This document shows positions 45,401 through 60,098 of a stretch of DNA of 64,000 bases, in pieces; within the stretch, counting starts at the first letter, position 1, and each line of letters opens with the position of its first letter. Location: positions 124,296-188,295 of the forward strand of contig BLJB01000124.1 of assembly GCA_013423325.1 (NCBI GenBank), written 5' to 3'. Origin of the DNA: Usnea hakonensis (lineage: Eukaryota; Ascomycota; Lecanoromycetes; Lecanorales; Parmeliaceae). The notes beneath the pieces are model-generated. The model was not told the origin of the DNA and ran no database searches. It saw nothing but the letters and a program-made list of their open reading frames with translations. The translations under genes and the position numbers were made by a program.

Positions 45401-46094
45401 CTAATAATCTTGAACACCAGTTTCGCCCACCAGACCCTCATGTTTCTTCTCTTCGACCCAACTTGGCTCCTCCTTCTCGAACCATTTTTCCTCCTCTTCT
45501 CTCTCTTGGACCCCTCTATCATCAAATTCTTCACTCTCGTCCACCCCCTTGTAGTCGAAATCCCCATCGTCGCCTCGGAGAAACATCAGCTCCATCTCCC
45601 TTCGCCATCTCTGCATGCCATCCTCTTTATTCTTGGGGACCTCGTCCTTCTCCTCTGCTACAATCTCTCCAGAAGGGTCCCTTCTGTACCTCATCAAGGC
45701 CGCGTGATCCGGGTTAGCCAGGGCGCCAATCTTGGCTTCTGAACGCCACAGATCTGCTTCCAGTACGCCCGAGTATCCCTTTTTGCGCCCCTCGCTTTCG
45801 CGTTCGCTGGGGGTTTGGAAACGTCGAACGAGGCGATCGTAGGCAAGAGGGTCTTGGTACCATCAGTGACACGCCTCATCACATTGATGTGTGTGGCAGA
45901 CCTGCGAGCTCGAGGGATGGAGAGGCAAAGTAGTCAGGATGGGTGTCTAGGTAGCGCTTTCGTCGATTTTTGATTGTAATGCGGGCTTTGGAGCTAGGCG
46001 AGCGTGATGGACGTTTCGGGAGCGAATGGGGCAATGGTGGAGTACGCCTAAGCTCATGCCTATCTCCATCCTTCGCGGACAGTTCTGTAGCCAT
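45401..46094 (-). CDS. CCDC97-like (DUF2052) protein
   Basis: The model is complement(join(45401..45852, 45902..46094)), 214 residues with a 49-nt intron. The join yields RRKRYLDTHPDYFASPSLELADPLAYDRLVRRF, typical of this family. Then come GRKKGYSGVLEADLWRSEAKI and LANPDHAALMRYRRDPSGEI. The C-terminal block is WRREMELMFLRGDDGDFDYKGVDESEEFDD, followed by a Glu-rich stretch. The human relative CCDC97 has been linked to SF3b/spliceosome assembly; the fungal role is not established as far as I know. Start chosen at Met 46094; an upstream in-frame Met is at 46142. It is divergent from the spermidine-synthase-like gene. Confidence 0.8.
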
Positions 46095-46488
46095 TGGCAA
46101 AACGCAAAAATGATGATTGATGCATTGTTCAATTGGCCTCAACTAAAAACTAAAAGTCCGTGCCGTCCAGATAGATTGCTTGATAGAGCGAGGACACCAG
46201 CTCACGTCCTCGCTCTATCAAAAGCTTTGCCTAAAAGATGGATTGGGGTTAGCGTCTTACGTCCATTGTCTTTATACATTTCTCTGTCACGACCGAGGAC
46301 GGTAATTCTTTCATGCCCTCCAAAATGCGGCAGCATTAATTCGAGATCATGGTCGAGAACTTTTTCAGACTGAGCATTCGAGCTCTCGTCAACCAGACTA
46401 TCACTGTTCTGAAGATCTCAGGGCCGTGCATCACGTCCCGCAACAAATCTTGACCCGGAACGGTCTTCTAGTCTTCCAGTCGCTTAGA
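46095..46488. promoter_or_regulatory. Bidirectional promoter region
   Basis: 394 nt between divergent starts of the CCDC97-like and the spermidine-synthase-like genes. It contains an inverted pair of CTATCAA(G/A)/CTTGATAG words at about 46175-46225 flanking GAGCGAGGAC. No factor site claimed. Confidence 0.4.
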
Positions 46489-48400
46489 ATGGCTCCCCGT
46501 GCTCAAAAAGCCAGGGCGGAATTGCCAGCACCCACGCAACCTAACCGTGCTCGAAATAACACATTGTGGCCGTATGTTCGGCCAACAATCACAACGTTAG
46601 CGACTCTCTTCCTCGCTGCCATGTCTGCAGAAGTCTCCACGCTGTCCTTGACCCCTATTTACGGGTCAATACCTTCCACAGCAAGCCTTGACCGGTTTCG
46701 AGGGGGCCTTAAGTATGATCAACGATATACTGCTATGATAATCTCTGTGTCCTTGGCAAAGATGGTCTTCAGCAAGCGCATTTTGGGGCTCTCAAAACAT
46801 TTTGCAGTATGGGGCACCTTTGTCCCCTCCATACAATCAGGTCTCTGCAGCCTAAGTGGCAAGTTTGGCCCTTCTTGGGGACCTTACATAACTTATCTTC
46901 TGACATCTGTCCCCCTCTCCTGGCTTTCTCTCTTGTATCTCGTGGTATTGATAGCAGAACTATTTCCCCTTTCGTTTTTCGCCGAAGAACCAGCAACTCA
47001 GAGTTTGATTCAAGTTGGTGCCAATGGGCTGGGAAATATACTATTGACAGGAACCCTGTACCATTTCCTAGCCCAGATCGAAAAGTACTTAGAGGCTAGG
47101 CTTCCCATCATGATGCTAGCGTTTAACACGTACTCGGTGTTCAGCCGGTTCGGTCTTCAGACTGTGATAGCCCTTTTATATACTCAACTCGGCGCATCAT
47201 TCGAGCGATTCAAATTGATGTCAGTCGCAATCCTACCGTTGCTTCATCTTATACTCGTATGTCCTCATCTCCCATTGCCACACAACACCGACGTGCTTAA
47301 CAGCACTCTTCGACCAGAAGGTTACTCGCTGGTGGCTCGCCAAGAGTCATTGACCGGCTACATTTCCGTACTGGATAATGTCAATGCTGAATATCGTGTC
47401 ATGCGTTGTGATCACAGTCTCCTAGGTGGAGAGTATCTCAATAAGCCCAGAGGATCGAGATATAACGAGCCAGTATACACCGTTTTTCTCACCTTGGAAG
47501 CGGTAAGGCTTGTACAAATCAAGGTGCCAGAAAGTCAGCAGGTCCCGATGAGCAAGCCAAAGCATGCACTTGTAATGTAAGCGTTCTTCGTTGTGAACAT
47601 CGTCTTTTACTAACTGGCCTGACGTCTCAGAGGTGTAGGCATTGGTACAGCACCAGCTGCACTCACAGCTCATGGAGTCAATACCACAACGATTGAGATC
47701 GACCCAGTCGTGCATGACTTTGCTACAAAGTATTTTCATCTTCCAGAAAATCATACTTCTATCATAGGGGACGCTACCAAGGTTGTCAATGACATGCAAG
47801 GAGCGAAGAGAACGAGAAACGCTTACGACTACGTCATCCATGATGTCTTTACTGGTGGCGCAGAACCAATTGATCTGTTCACCAGGGAATTTATGATGGG
47901 CTTGAGTGACTTGCTTAGACCAGATGGGATCGTCGCTATAGTAAGGATCAGACTTCATTAGACGTCTACTTTGGAACAATGCTGAGTAATGCCAGAACTA
48001 CGCCGGCGATCTACTCCTTCCTATCGCCACCTCGGTCGTCCGCACCGTAAAATCAGTCTTCCCAAAATGCCGCCTGTATCGCGAATCACCTCCCCCGAAA
48101 GTCCTCGAGGCAACGGATTACACCAACATGATCATGTTCTGCAGAAAGTCGACAGAAGAATTTTCCTTCCGAGATCCTGTCGAAACGGACTTTCTTGGCA
48201 GTCCGGCAAGACGACAGTATCTCAAGCCGCAACACGAAATACCTGCAAGCTATTTCAAAGCCGGCAGGCAGCACAAAGGAGAGATTCTCAGGCGAGGTCA
48301 GATAAGTCCTGAGATGCACAAGTCTACCGTGGACAGTGCGATTGGGCATTGGTATCTTATGCGGACGGTGTTACCGGATATTGTGTGGGAGAATTGGTGA
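46489..48400 (+). CDS. Membrane-anchored spermidine-synthase-like protein
   Basis: The model is join(46489..47576, 47631..47940, 47996..48400), 600 residues. The first 260 residues contain several hydrophobic helices (from about residue 28). The second half is a spermidine/spermine synthase-type Rossmann fold: HALVIGVGIGTAPAALTAHG (nucleotide loop), TTTIEIDPVVHDFA (acidic ribose-binding residue) and GDATKVVNDM. The motif after it is YDYVIHDVFTGG, not the classic DSSDP, so normal aminopropyl transfer with putrescine is doubtful. Fungal and bacterial fusions of this kind are known but poorly characterised. Met 46426 is an alternative start. It is divergent from the CCDC97-like gene. Confidence 0.8.
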
Positions 48401-49781
48401 TTCGGGAGGAGTAAATTTAGTAAAGGATAACATTCAGAATTTTGTGAGTAATGAACAGTATCTCTGCGTGGAAATCTCAACCTTTCGTAGTCTCAACAGG
48501 ATGCGTGATGTTGCATCTTCGCATTGCACTCTTTGCGCTCTAAGGAGGCAGCACAGCCACCAAAGCTAGTCAAAGATATAGTACCCTCGACCAGGAAGTG
48601 ATCAAGTCATCGAGATTCAATCACATCCCCACAACGGATGGCTGCCGCTGGTGAAAGTCGTCTTCACCATTCAAGTGGTGGAGAAGGAGATGACAGTTTG
48701 ACCGGAAGACTTATTCTACAGCTATCTTCCGAAGCCCATGTTAATACTTGGGATGAGGGTATCGTAAACATCCCTTCTATATTCAACGTCTCCTAGTGGG
48801 ATTTCGAGGCAATCAAGGAAGTCGCTGCGTGGTGGACCTTGCATGACTTGTATCTAGTGTATTACATCCTAACCTCCTTTTGCGATATATTTTTGATTCT
48901 CGACGTCATTTGTAAAGCGTCGCGGATGTGCGTTTTTCCAGGTATACACATTTAGCGATGCGAGGCGAGGATGCTGTATAACATAGTAAGCTTCTATCTG
49001 CAAGAAGGGTCTTCGGTCTTTTCGTAGGGTGAGAAAGCCGTTGGATACGACGGGTCGCTCGTATCTTTCATGCAGTCTTTATTGATGTACTTCATGTACG
49101 ATTCGTCGTAGAGTTCAACTCCAGACTCGAACTCCAGCGACGTTACGAGGGGAGTTGGTCTTGAGTATACTCATGCTGATCTCCTGCGCAAGAGCAGGTT
49201 ATGAGGATGTATATGTTGCTGGGGAACAGAAACGGTTTCAGGAGGGAGTGGGATATCGTGGAGGCGAGAGAAAGAGAAGTCACCATTTCAATCAGTTATA
49301 AATAACAAGTCATTAAGGTCTTTTAAGTCGAACATGTAGTCTCTTGGTGAATCCCCGGTAAACGAACTTCCGCGTAACCATATGACTGCAAGATTTTCGC
49401 GAACTGAGGGGAAATATAGGGGGGTCAGAGGTATCACCGTGGTGACGTAACAAAATGACATAACGAAAGAGTGACTATTGGCTCTGCTGATAACCCGGAC
49501 CTGGAAGAGATCTCTTAGGCGCATCGAGGAGACGATGCTCGGTCTTTAGATAGCCAGATCGTGGCCTTACAAGACATCAAAACAACACCCCGGTCGCGCC
49601 GGCATTACTGCTTGAATCAATATTCAAGAGAGCAGCAAAAGACATCAGCCTTGTTATGTGAGGTCCGTGAATGGCGAGAGGCTATGCTAAACCAGACTTG
49701 GGTACATCAACCCATACGACAGAGTATTCCTAAGCAGCTTCCGCAAATAGGAGACGTGTACGAACGCTCGAGACTCGAAGG
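48401..49781. other. Spacer, left border of the relic cluster
   Basis: About 1.4 kb with no gene recognised. It separates housekeeping genes from the specialised-metabolism remnants. Confidence 0.5.
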
Positions 49782-52246
<2,465 letters not shown>

Positions 52247-54297
52247 TTACTGGTTGTTACCGCGGATCTCAATAGCAAACCCGGAAAAGAAGTCGTTGAT
52301 ACCTGCATAGTCCTCGATATCCAGAACCATAGAGATGTCTTTGTTGGATTAGCATACAGAACGAGGCTTGGGTCAATCTCAAGACTTACAGCCATCTGGA
52401 CGCACAATCACAGCTGCGCCATTCTCGGGACTTACTCCGTAGAAGTCATATGCGTGTCCGTGTCCATTATGGTAGCTTTCATCGTCAATGTAGATCTTAT
52501 GTAAGTCTAGTTATACTATCAGACGGCTCAAACATGTGGTGCGGAGTGATCATACCTCTCACCCGCCACTTGCCAACTTCGGGGCAAAAACTCTGCGGTA
52601 TTTGCTCCTGCTTTGTCTTCAATCGTTCTCCTGAGAGAAGTACGATTATCTCGATGAAGCTGTCAATGTCTGAGCCGAGAGGTGTGTATTTCTGGATAGG
52701 GCCCTGTTCCGAGAATAGGTATTTGCCAAGCTGGTAGATTAGCAGAGTGAGCCCATCAAGTCAAAAATTCAGTTACCTGGCTCAGTCTTCTAGAAGCAGC
52801 AATCTGACGGACATCACCTGCAAATATCACAACTCTCCAACGCCCATCTGAAGGGAAAGCTTTGAGAAACTGCAACTCGAGTGCATCGCAGAATCGTATC
52901 ACCCGTGAACTTGGGAACCGCATCCCAACTTTTAGATTCTTGGCACGAGACTGGAGGCTGCCTTTCGCCCGAGTTAGAGGGGAGTCGTCATACTTGATGG
53001 TTAGACCGGCCGTAAAAGCGCTCGCTTTGACCCAGATTTCACTGAAGTCAATATTGTTATTGGCGTCAAGGACACCGCCTTGATCTTTACCCTTCGAGGC
53101 TATCGACTTCACCCAATTTTTGTCCCATTCAATCAAATTCTCAGCGACCCTTTGCCGCTCCATGATATAGGTACTCAATACGTCTATTTCGATCTGGCCT
53201 TTGAGAAAAGATGCGAGTTTCCACCCAATATTATATCCATCTTGCAAACTTACGTTCATACCTTGACCAGCCTTGGGAGAATGCGTGTGGCAGGCGTCGC
53301 CTGTCAAAAATACGCGATTCGATTGTGTGAAACGATCTGCGACTCGTTGTCCTACCTTATAGGCCGACCACCAGATTGTCTCTGCAAATTCAATCTGGTA
53401 CGGATGAAAGATCCGACAGGTCGTTTCTTGTAGATCCTCCAACTTTACTTCCTTTGCCACGGTCCCTTCAGGAAGTTCCATGTAAAAGCGATTCATGAAT
53501 CTTCCTTCTCGAGGTATGTTGAGTACACTGCCCGTTTTGGATTGTATGACGGTGAACTTTCTTATATCCGGGAAGTCGGTGCGAGGGATGAAATCCATGA
53601 CACCCCACACTGAATCAGACCCATCTCCAACCATCTTGAAGCCAAGTGACTTTCGGACGGTACTGTGTGCACCATCGCAGCCCTAGACAAGGTCAATTAT
53701 TGGTTCTAGAAAGATGTTGTGCAGCCTAGTAGAAATGAGGAGATGTACCAGGGCAAACTTCGCCTCGAATGTCTCCTCTCTTCCTTCCTTTTCTGTCAAC
53801 ACGGTCACGGGATATGCATTGGGGTCTTTTGCTTTCTCTTCGTCAACCTTCACTGATTGAACCCTATATCCATAGTTCACATCTTGGCCATTGAACCTCT
53901 TCATGGCCCCCAGCAACATGTCATGAACCTTTGTCTGACTCAAAATGAGACGAGGCAGATGTGACAAGCCTTTGTACGATGCTTCGGCGCTCCTTGTCCT
54001 CTCAATACCGCCCTCCTTGCCGACCGGATTGTAAAATGCTACTTCAAGATTGTGGTAACCCTCTCTCAATAGCTCATCTTCGATACCAAAACTTTCAAAT
54101 ATCTCTGTAGTGCGGGTTTGGATACCGTCAGCCGTGCCCCATTCCAGCGGTCCAGAGCGGCAATCCACGATCTTGCAGCGTACTCCATGTCGTGCCAGCC
54201 AAGTTGCGGCGCTGAGACCTGCTGATCCACTGCCACAGATGAAGACGTCCACCTTTTCGTGCGCTTCTCCGCTTGTTCCACCGCTTGTATAGGCCAT
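52247..54297 (-). CDS. Phenol 2-monooxygenase-like FAD monooxygenase
   Basis: The model is complement(join(52247..52338, 52390..52495, 52563..52730, 52777..53682, 53749..54297)), 606 residues, all phases consistent. The FAD-binding start is VDVFICGSGSAGLSAATWLARHG; the DG motif after splicing reads GCDGAHSTVRKSLGF; the flavin motif is VFLTGDACHTHSPKAGQGMN. The last 200 residues form the thioredoxin-like C-domain of the phenol hydroxylase family, ending VSPENGAAVIVRPDG and ISMVLDIEDY. Group A enzymes of this form ortho-hydroxylate phenols or act in polyketide tailoring. It is the only intact biosynthetic enzyme among halogenase, polyketide-synthase, dioxygenase and transporter relics, so it may be a survivor of that locus or a later arrival. 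Confidence 0.88.
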
Positions 54298-54988
54298 TCT
54301 TTCTATTGGAGAGATTTATCTGGGTAAGTTGTCTTGACAGTTAGCCTAGAAAAGTCTGAAGGGAATTTCTCACTCGTTGTATCAGTTGTTGACTCGGAGT
54401 ATGCGCTCTGTCTTCTCTGTCATGAGTAAGGTAAGCTCGGAAACCGGTAGTTGCTTGGCCGGGATCAGAGTCCGGATTCAGAGTCCGGATCTCCGGGGTT
54501 GCTCCGAGTATTCCAACCATCAGCTCCTCCAGGATTTGCCAATTCAATTGCCAAGGAAGTACGTAGTCGTCAAACGATACTTATGTAAGCGGATGCGAAT
54601 GCGGGACCAACGATGGACTCCTTCGGCTGAGTTGGGTATTGTACAATTGACCTTGATACCCTTCACTCAGAAAATCCTAGCTCTTCACGGTTGACTGTCT
54701 TTGATCAAGATACTAGCGCTATGATACAACCTATTTATTTGTCGCTGAAAGGGTAAGGACTAATGAGATTGAACGCGTCACGGTTTGACATGATCCTCGG
54801 CGAGCTCAGCGCCATGGCGTCCGCATTCATCTTTGTGTTGGTCAGGTAGTCACTATACTATGGAAATATGAACTATGTCTACCTATTTATTCGGTCTCTG
54901 GCACGCACAGTATGCTAGGATGCTTATCGTGAGGATTTCCGACCTTGGAACGCTGATTGAAGGCACTGTCTTGCTTCATCATCTGTGC
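54298..54988. other. Spacer within the relic cluster
   Basis: No gene recognised. Lies between the monooxygenase start and the 3' end of the ketoreductase fragment. Confidence 0.45.
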
Positions 54989-56130
54989 TTATACCAAGGG
55001 GTTGAGCTGAAGTGAAACTGCCATTCGCGCATCCCTTTTCCAAGCTACGCGATTAGCAGGATCAGTCATAGACTTGGTCGACCTGAGTCCAAGACCAAGC
55101 TGGCTTTTATTCATGAGCATATCTTTCCCAGGGCGCGAGTAAGCAATAGCTATAGTCAACGCATCCAGCAAGTCTTGCTCGTTCAGAAAGTAGTAACCAC
55201 CAGCCATCAATTTCTGGTTCAGCTCTCTATTCTCTCTTACCATTATGCCGGTGCAGCCCATCAAGCCTATGTCAACGACAGACGCAGCAAGATTTTGACC
55301 GTGGCGGTAATTGACAAATGCGTCTAGAAATGTATTTGCTGAGTTGTAATTCGACTGAACTGGCTGCCCTGTGATTCCACATATGGAGGAGAGGAGTAAG
55401 AAGACGTCTAGATCAGCTGAGGACGTAGCGTGGTGAAGATTCCAAGTGCCCTGAACTCTCGGCCGCACGCACTGCTCCCACTCTGAGAATGTCATTTGCG
55501 ATAACGGTTTATCCTGGAAAAGTTAGAGTCATGCTTGAAAAGGTCTAGAGATGTACAGACCCTCATGACTGCTGACATCTGCATGATACCCTTCACTGGC
55601 CTCGTCGCTTGCTTTAAGGCGGCCTCAACACAGGTGAATTTGGTTACATCGCCCCCCAAAAGCCAATACCTCACACCCAAGAGCTCATATTTTGTCAAAG
55701 AACGGCGCAGTCTGCGAGCCTTCCTTTGCAGAGCGAGAGATGAATATAATGCTACGTGCACCATTCTCTACCATCCATGTTGCTATCACTCGGCCGAGGC
55801 CTCCTAGTCGTCCTACTAAGGCATAGTAGGCATCAGATCGGAAATGAGTAAGCTTCGATCGGTCTCCGTTAGGGTATTGAAGAGTTTCCGAGCCATCGCC
55901 ATCTAGAGTTGAATATTTAATCCATTCGGTGGGCTCCTGGCTCTTCGTTGTCCAGTAGAGTCTTGGTAGCTTAATTTCGTCGTCAACGATCGTGTTCTCA
56001 TAATCTGGATCAATACCTCCAGATTTCGCCCGGTGACTAAAATTCTGATAGATTCTCACAAGTGATTGACGGGAGCTAGGAAAGGTGACGGCCAGGTCCT
56101 CGATTTCGATAACCGTGATATCATTCCTTG
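54989..56130 (-). pseudogene. Orphan ketoreductase segment of a reducing polyketide synthase
   Basis: The leftward frames encode one stretch of a highly reducing PKS and nothing else of it. SLVRIYQNFSHRAKSGG starts it, then LPRLYWTTK, the KR cofactor motif ALVGRLGGLGRVIATWMVENGAR, LGVRYWLLGGDVTKF, VKGIMQMSAVM, and after a normal intron near 55500-55560 MTFSEWEQCVRPRVQGTWNLH, LLLSSICGITGQPVQSNYNSAN (catalytic Tyr/Asn region) and DPANRVAWKRDARM. A frame break lies at the A4 run near 55687. The frame ends soon after, where an ACP domain would begin. Left and right flanks are unrelated, so this is a cut-out piece of about 370 residues, surely non-functional as a PKS. Confidence 0.8.
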
Positions 56131-56134
56131 TCGG

Positions 56135-56565
56135 CAGTCTTCCGAGACCCGACCATCGGATCGATTATCCGCCCAGGGGAAGTATATCATGAAGACCGCT
56201 TCGTGGTACTGGCGGAAGATAGATAGAGTAACATCGCGCACATGATGATCGTCGAGGATCAGGTGCGTGTTCTGCTTGTGGATCTCCTGTAGAGAAGTAG
56301 GGAGGTGTTTTCTCCAGCCCTCCAAGAGTCCAAAAGCCGTCTTCACTTTTTGCTCCCGCTCTATGAGAAATTGTCTGAGCGCCCGCTGGTTATAGAGCAT
56401 CTCGGCCGCAGAGCTGATAACAATGGCGTAGAGACATTGGACGGAAAACCAATGCGTCTCCGTGCCAGCTTCAGGTGGGGCGTGATCAATCCAGTCGTGA
56501 TTGAGTACCTTTTCGTTATCGTGAGAGGGGTTTTTCTTATAAGGAATTGCAAGGCGGGTCCTACT
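56135..56565 (-). pseudogene. Fragment of a fungal-specific transcription factor
   Basis: The leftward frame contains part of the fungal transcription factor middle homology region (Fungal_trans): HWFSVQCLYAIVISSAAEMLYNQRALRQF, then FGLLEGWRKHLPTSLQ, then DVTLSIFRQYHEAVFMIYFPWADN. No Zn2Cys6 DNA-binding domain is present. It is joined without spacer to the dioxygenase relic on its right and to the polyketide-synthase relic on its left, so both ends are recombination or deletion points. Confidence 0.7.
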
Positions 56566-57664
56566 GGGGAGATTCCAGGCCGCAGACACTGATCGGCCGC
56601 ATGCATATGTTCGCGCAGGAAGGCCAACACATGTATTCCCTCTTGCTCTTTCAACTCCTTAATATGGATCATGATCGATGGGTTGTAGTACAGAGAATTG
56701 AGTTTGGTCACAGGATGAGTACGAACCTAAGTGATTGCTGTTAGTAATGTGTGCTTTTTAGTTGTTCTGGGTGAGGAGTAGTCGTTACCAGTGGGTGCTC
56801 TTGACGTGTAGGGGGCCTGAACGCCTTGCCTCCACCATTGATGACATTGATGTAGGATGCCTACCCGATACATTAATTAAGACGCTTTTAGAAAGAACGA
56901 GGAAAGGCACAACCGCAGTGGAATCCTTACCTCGGAGCTGTGGACGCCATGAAGACCCTCAAGTAGTTTCTGATAAGTCGTGCTCAACTTGTCGAATAAC
57001 GCGACTTGGCTAGTGAAGATTGTATCGCCGCCACTTGGCGGAGTCTTGTCCATACGTAGTGTGGTATATGCAGGCGGATTTGCCTCGAAAGAATGATCAT
57101 TGTGGAAATCACTCCCGAAGTTTGCGTACCTTCGGTCACTTTACCCCATGTCAATTTAGTCTCGTAGAGGTGGAAAGCAACGCTGACTTATCACGTCCAA
57201 TGATTGTGACATGGCGGGGATCCAATTGGATAGGGTCGCGGTCTGGCTAAGACAAACATATTCAATATACGAAAGACCTGAGAACACCCTCCCACACTTA
57301 CAACGCCCCAATGTTTGGTCAATTCGTATTGTTGATCGAGGGTCCAATCCTGATCTCGGAGGAACACAACTCCACGCTAGGAAATGTCAGTCAGTCTACT
57401 GGTCGATTTATGGATACGAAGCTCACCTCGGCGACGAGAAGAGCTAATTCATCCCTTTGCGCGTAGCTGATTTAGTTGCAGTCCATGTAGCTCTGTGCCA
57501 ATCCATGGTGTTAAATCATCCACTTTACTTGCGCCTGATAAGAGCGAGGTCTTCTTTGGATCCGCAAACGTCGCACGATCTGGCGAAACCTCGAACTCTG
57601 GTATCAAAGGATCGGGAGGCTTGTAGTTGAGTACGGCAGGTGTCAATCCAGTGTGCGTAGCCAT
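56566..57664 (-). pseudogene. TauD/TfdA-type 2-oxoglutarate dioxygenase, broken
   Basis: From Met 57664 the pieces read VLNYKPPDPLIPEF, TPWIGTELHGLQLNQL, then in another frame DELALLVAE. After an intron come RGVVFLRDQDWTLDQQYELTKHWGV, PDRDPIQLDPRHVTIIGRD, the iron motif FHNDHSFEANPPAYTTLRMD (His-x-Asp), SGGDTIFTSQVALFDKL, and VRTHPVTKLNSLYYNPS ending LAFLREHMHAAD. Enzymes of this family use Fe(II) and 2-oxoglutarate to oxidise sulfonates, arylalkyl sulfates or natural-product scaffolds. Two defects: a frame shift near 57460 (two bases missing or one gained) and loss of the C-terminal 50-60 residues, including the last iron-ligand His, at the junction with the transcription factor fragment. 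Confidence 0.78.
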
Positions 57665-57950
57665 GGTCAATTGAGTGAGCAAGATGAGAGCGGGGGTCCA
57701 GGCTTATCGCGAGGACGATATAGATTATAAGTATTGCTGGAATAGTAATCGCTTGCGGCAGGATTCAACTTCGGAATCCTGGAGCAAGGGTTTGCATATT
57801 GCACTAAATTAGAGCTGGCCAGCATATCCGAGCTGTGCGATCACACAATCGGGTCAATGAATTATGTACCTCGGTAGCTCGCATGCAAGTATACTTGTAG
57901 TCAGCTTCGTCAAAGTCTCTTTCGCATTCATTCCGAATTACAGGCACATC

Positions 57951-59695
57951 ATGTCTGCCAACCCTGCTTCCACCGCGTACTGTACTGATACCAAGCATGC
58001 GTTCTCCTCAGAGATCGATAAACATGCTAGCTCCGGCGACTCCAGCATTGATCGTCAGAAAGAGGTCTTCGACGCTTTTAAAATCGACTCAATGCTGGCT
58101 CAAAAGATGGCTCTCATTAACGAGGCTATAGAGGAGATTGGCATGACGCCGTTCCAGTGGAAGCTGTTTTTTCTTAATGGATTTGGCTATGCGGTCGACT
58201 CGGTAAGCAGCAATGCTTATTTCTTTTATCACTGCTTGATCAACTGACGACCAAGGTAAGCTCCTAGTTGTCTGTCAATCGATAGCTCAGCCCGCTGTTA
58301 CGCAGGAATATGGTAGTCCTACGGCAAAACTTGCTGGAATTGCACTTGCTTCTCAAGTGGGTCTCCTGATCGGTGCTGCATTCTGGGGATACTCAGCAGA
58401 CATCATCGGGAGAAGAATTGCGTTCAACACGGGTTTTTTCATCTGCGCGCTTTTCGTAATAATCGCCGGTGGTATGCCAAACTACATCTCGTTTGCAGCA
58501 ATGTATGTCTCCGCGTCTCAACGCATTATGGATACGCTGTTGAACTGTCATCAAAAGGGTCACCATTTACTCGGCAGCCGCTAGAGGAAATTACATCATT
58601 GATGCCACAAATCTCATCGAGTTCCTACCCGCCACTTTCGCTTGGCTCGTCACCTTCCTAGCAGTATGGTGGGCGGTAGGTTACACCATCACTAGGCTTC
58701 TTGCCTAGGGTTTTATGAGCAACTATTCTTGTGATCCCGATGCCAGTATAGCGCAGTGCACCCGCCAGGACAACATGGGCTGGCGTTATTTGCATTTCGC
58801 CTGCGGCGCGCTTGTCCTGGTTCTTGGTATTATACGGATTTCAGTTATCCGATTGACCCAGACGCCAAGGTGGCTACTCAGCCAGAATAGAGGCGACGAA
58901 GCGATTTACATTCTTCACGACATGGCGTCTAAGTACCACCGCTCTTTTTCCCTAACATTGGAACAGCTGCAGTCCCACGGCCGCGTCGTTAATACCGAGA
59001 AATCGGTCTGGTCTGGGCTACGACTTCGCAAGCACTTCTCTGGGCTCTTTGACACAAAAATCCTAGCTTGATCAACTACCGTCATCATTGCAAATTGGTT
59101 GGTGATAGGTATGGTAAGCCCTTTGTATACTGTCTTCCTTCCATATTACCTGATGTCGCGCGGAGCCGATGTGGGAGACAACAGCAACTACACCACATGG
59201 CGCAACTATGCGGTCAACCAGGTTGCTGGTCTTCTTGGCCCGTGTTTAGCGGCAGTGCTTGTCGAGACGAGGTTTGTGGGAAGAAGAGGAACACTTGCTA
59301 TAGGTGCAGCCATCACTATGGCTTTGCAGTTCGGGTACACGCAAATCAAGACCCCTGCTCAGAACCTGGGTGTGTCAGCTTCCATCAGCGCAGCACAGTA
59401 CGTTATAGCTTCCATTTTTCGGGGTCTTTGGTACTGACTTCATGATTGAAGAAACATTTACTACGGAACGATATACGCATATACACCCGAGATTCTTCCT
59501 TCGGCCCACCGAGCTACCGGGTATGCCATTTGCGTAGTCATGAATCGTGTAGGCGGTATTGTGGGGGTCTTGGTCGGCAGCTATGCCAATGTCGAAACGA
59601 CGGCGCCGCTGTTTGTTTGTGCTGGATTGTTTGGTATCCTCATTTTTCTCAGTCTACTATTACCCTTCGAGTCTCGGCAGAAGAGGGCCCAGTGA
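57951..59695 (+). pseudogene. Major facilitator (sugar/organic-acid type) transporter with two nonsense codons
   Basis: The model is join(57951..58202, 58261..58502, 58558..59397, 59452..59695), 526 codons. All splice phases agree. Text typical of the SV2/YceI-like MFS group: FFLNGFGYAVDS, QPAVTQEYGSPTAKLAGI, GYSADIIGRRIAFNTG (loop 2-3 motif), EFLPATFAWLVTFLAVWWAVGY, RVGGIVGVLVGSYANV. Two in-frame stops sit where tryptophan is expected: TAG at 58706-58708 (LLA-stop-GFMSNY) and TGA at 59069-59071 (ILA-stop-STTV). Both equal TGG with one G-to-A change. Everything else is open, so inactivation looks recent. It is divergent from the dioxygenase relic, with a 286-nt shared promoter region, and probably exported the cluster's product. 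Confidence 0.82.
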
Positions 59696-60098
59696 ATCAT
59701 ACCTATGTTATTTCTCTCTGTGTCCAGGAGCTCTAATCATAAATATGCTGGTGTCGACCCGTCTAGATTCCAGTTGAATGAACGCAACATAAAAGCCGAG
59801 CTCTTTCTCGACTATGTAGATCATAGATCATTGAGCATTGTGCTATTGCCGTCAAAATCTCCATAGATTCGTCCTTCAAAAGCCCCCTCCCTTCAACTTC
59901 CCATTTGTTTGAGTGGCACATGCATGGGTTTTTATTTTTTTTAAAAAAAAAGAAGAAACAAAATCGCGCCAAGTAATTCATTGCGCACATCCTAATAGTA
60001 CTGGCGATCTCGGCAGGCAAGAAAAGATTTCCTCACTGTCTGAGATGTCAAATTTTAGATTCTACTTTCTATTAATGAACTTCCTCTACTTCATCTCA
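59696..60098. other. Intergenic spacer
   Basis: Right border of the relic cluster. It has a T/A-run at about 59930-59950; no gene seen. Confidence 0.5.
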
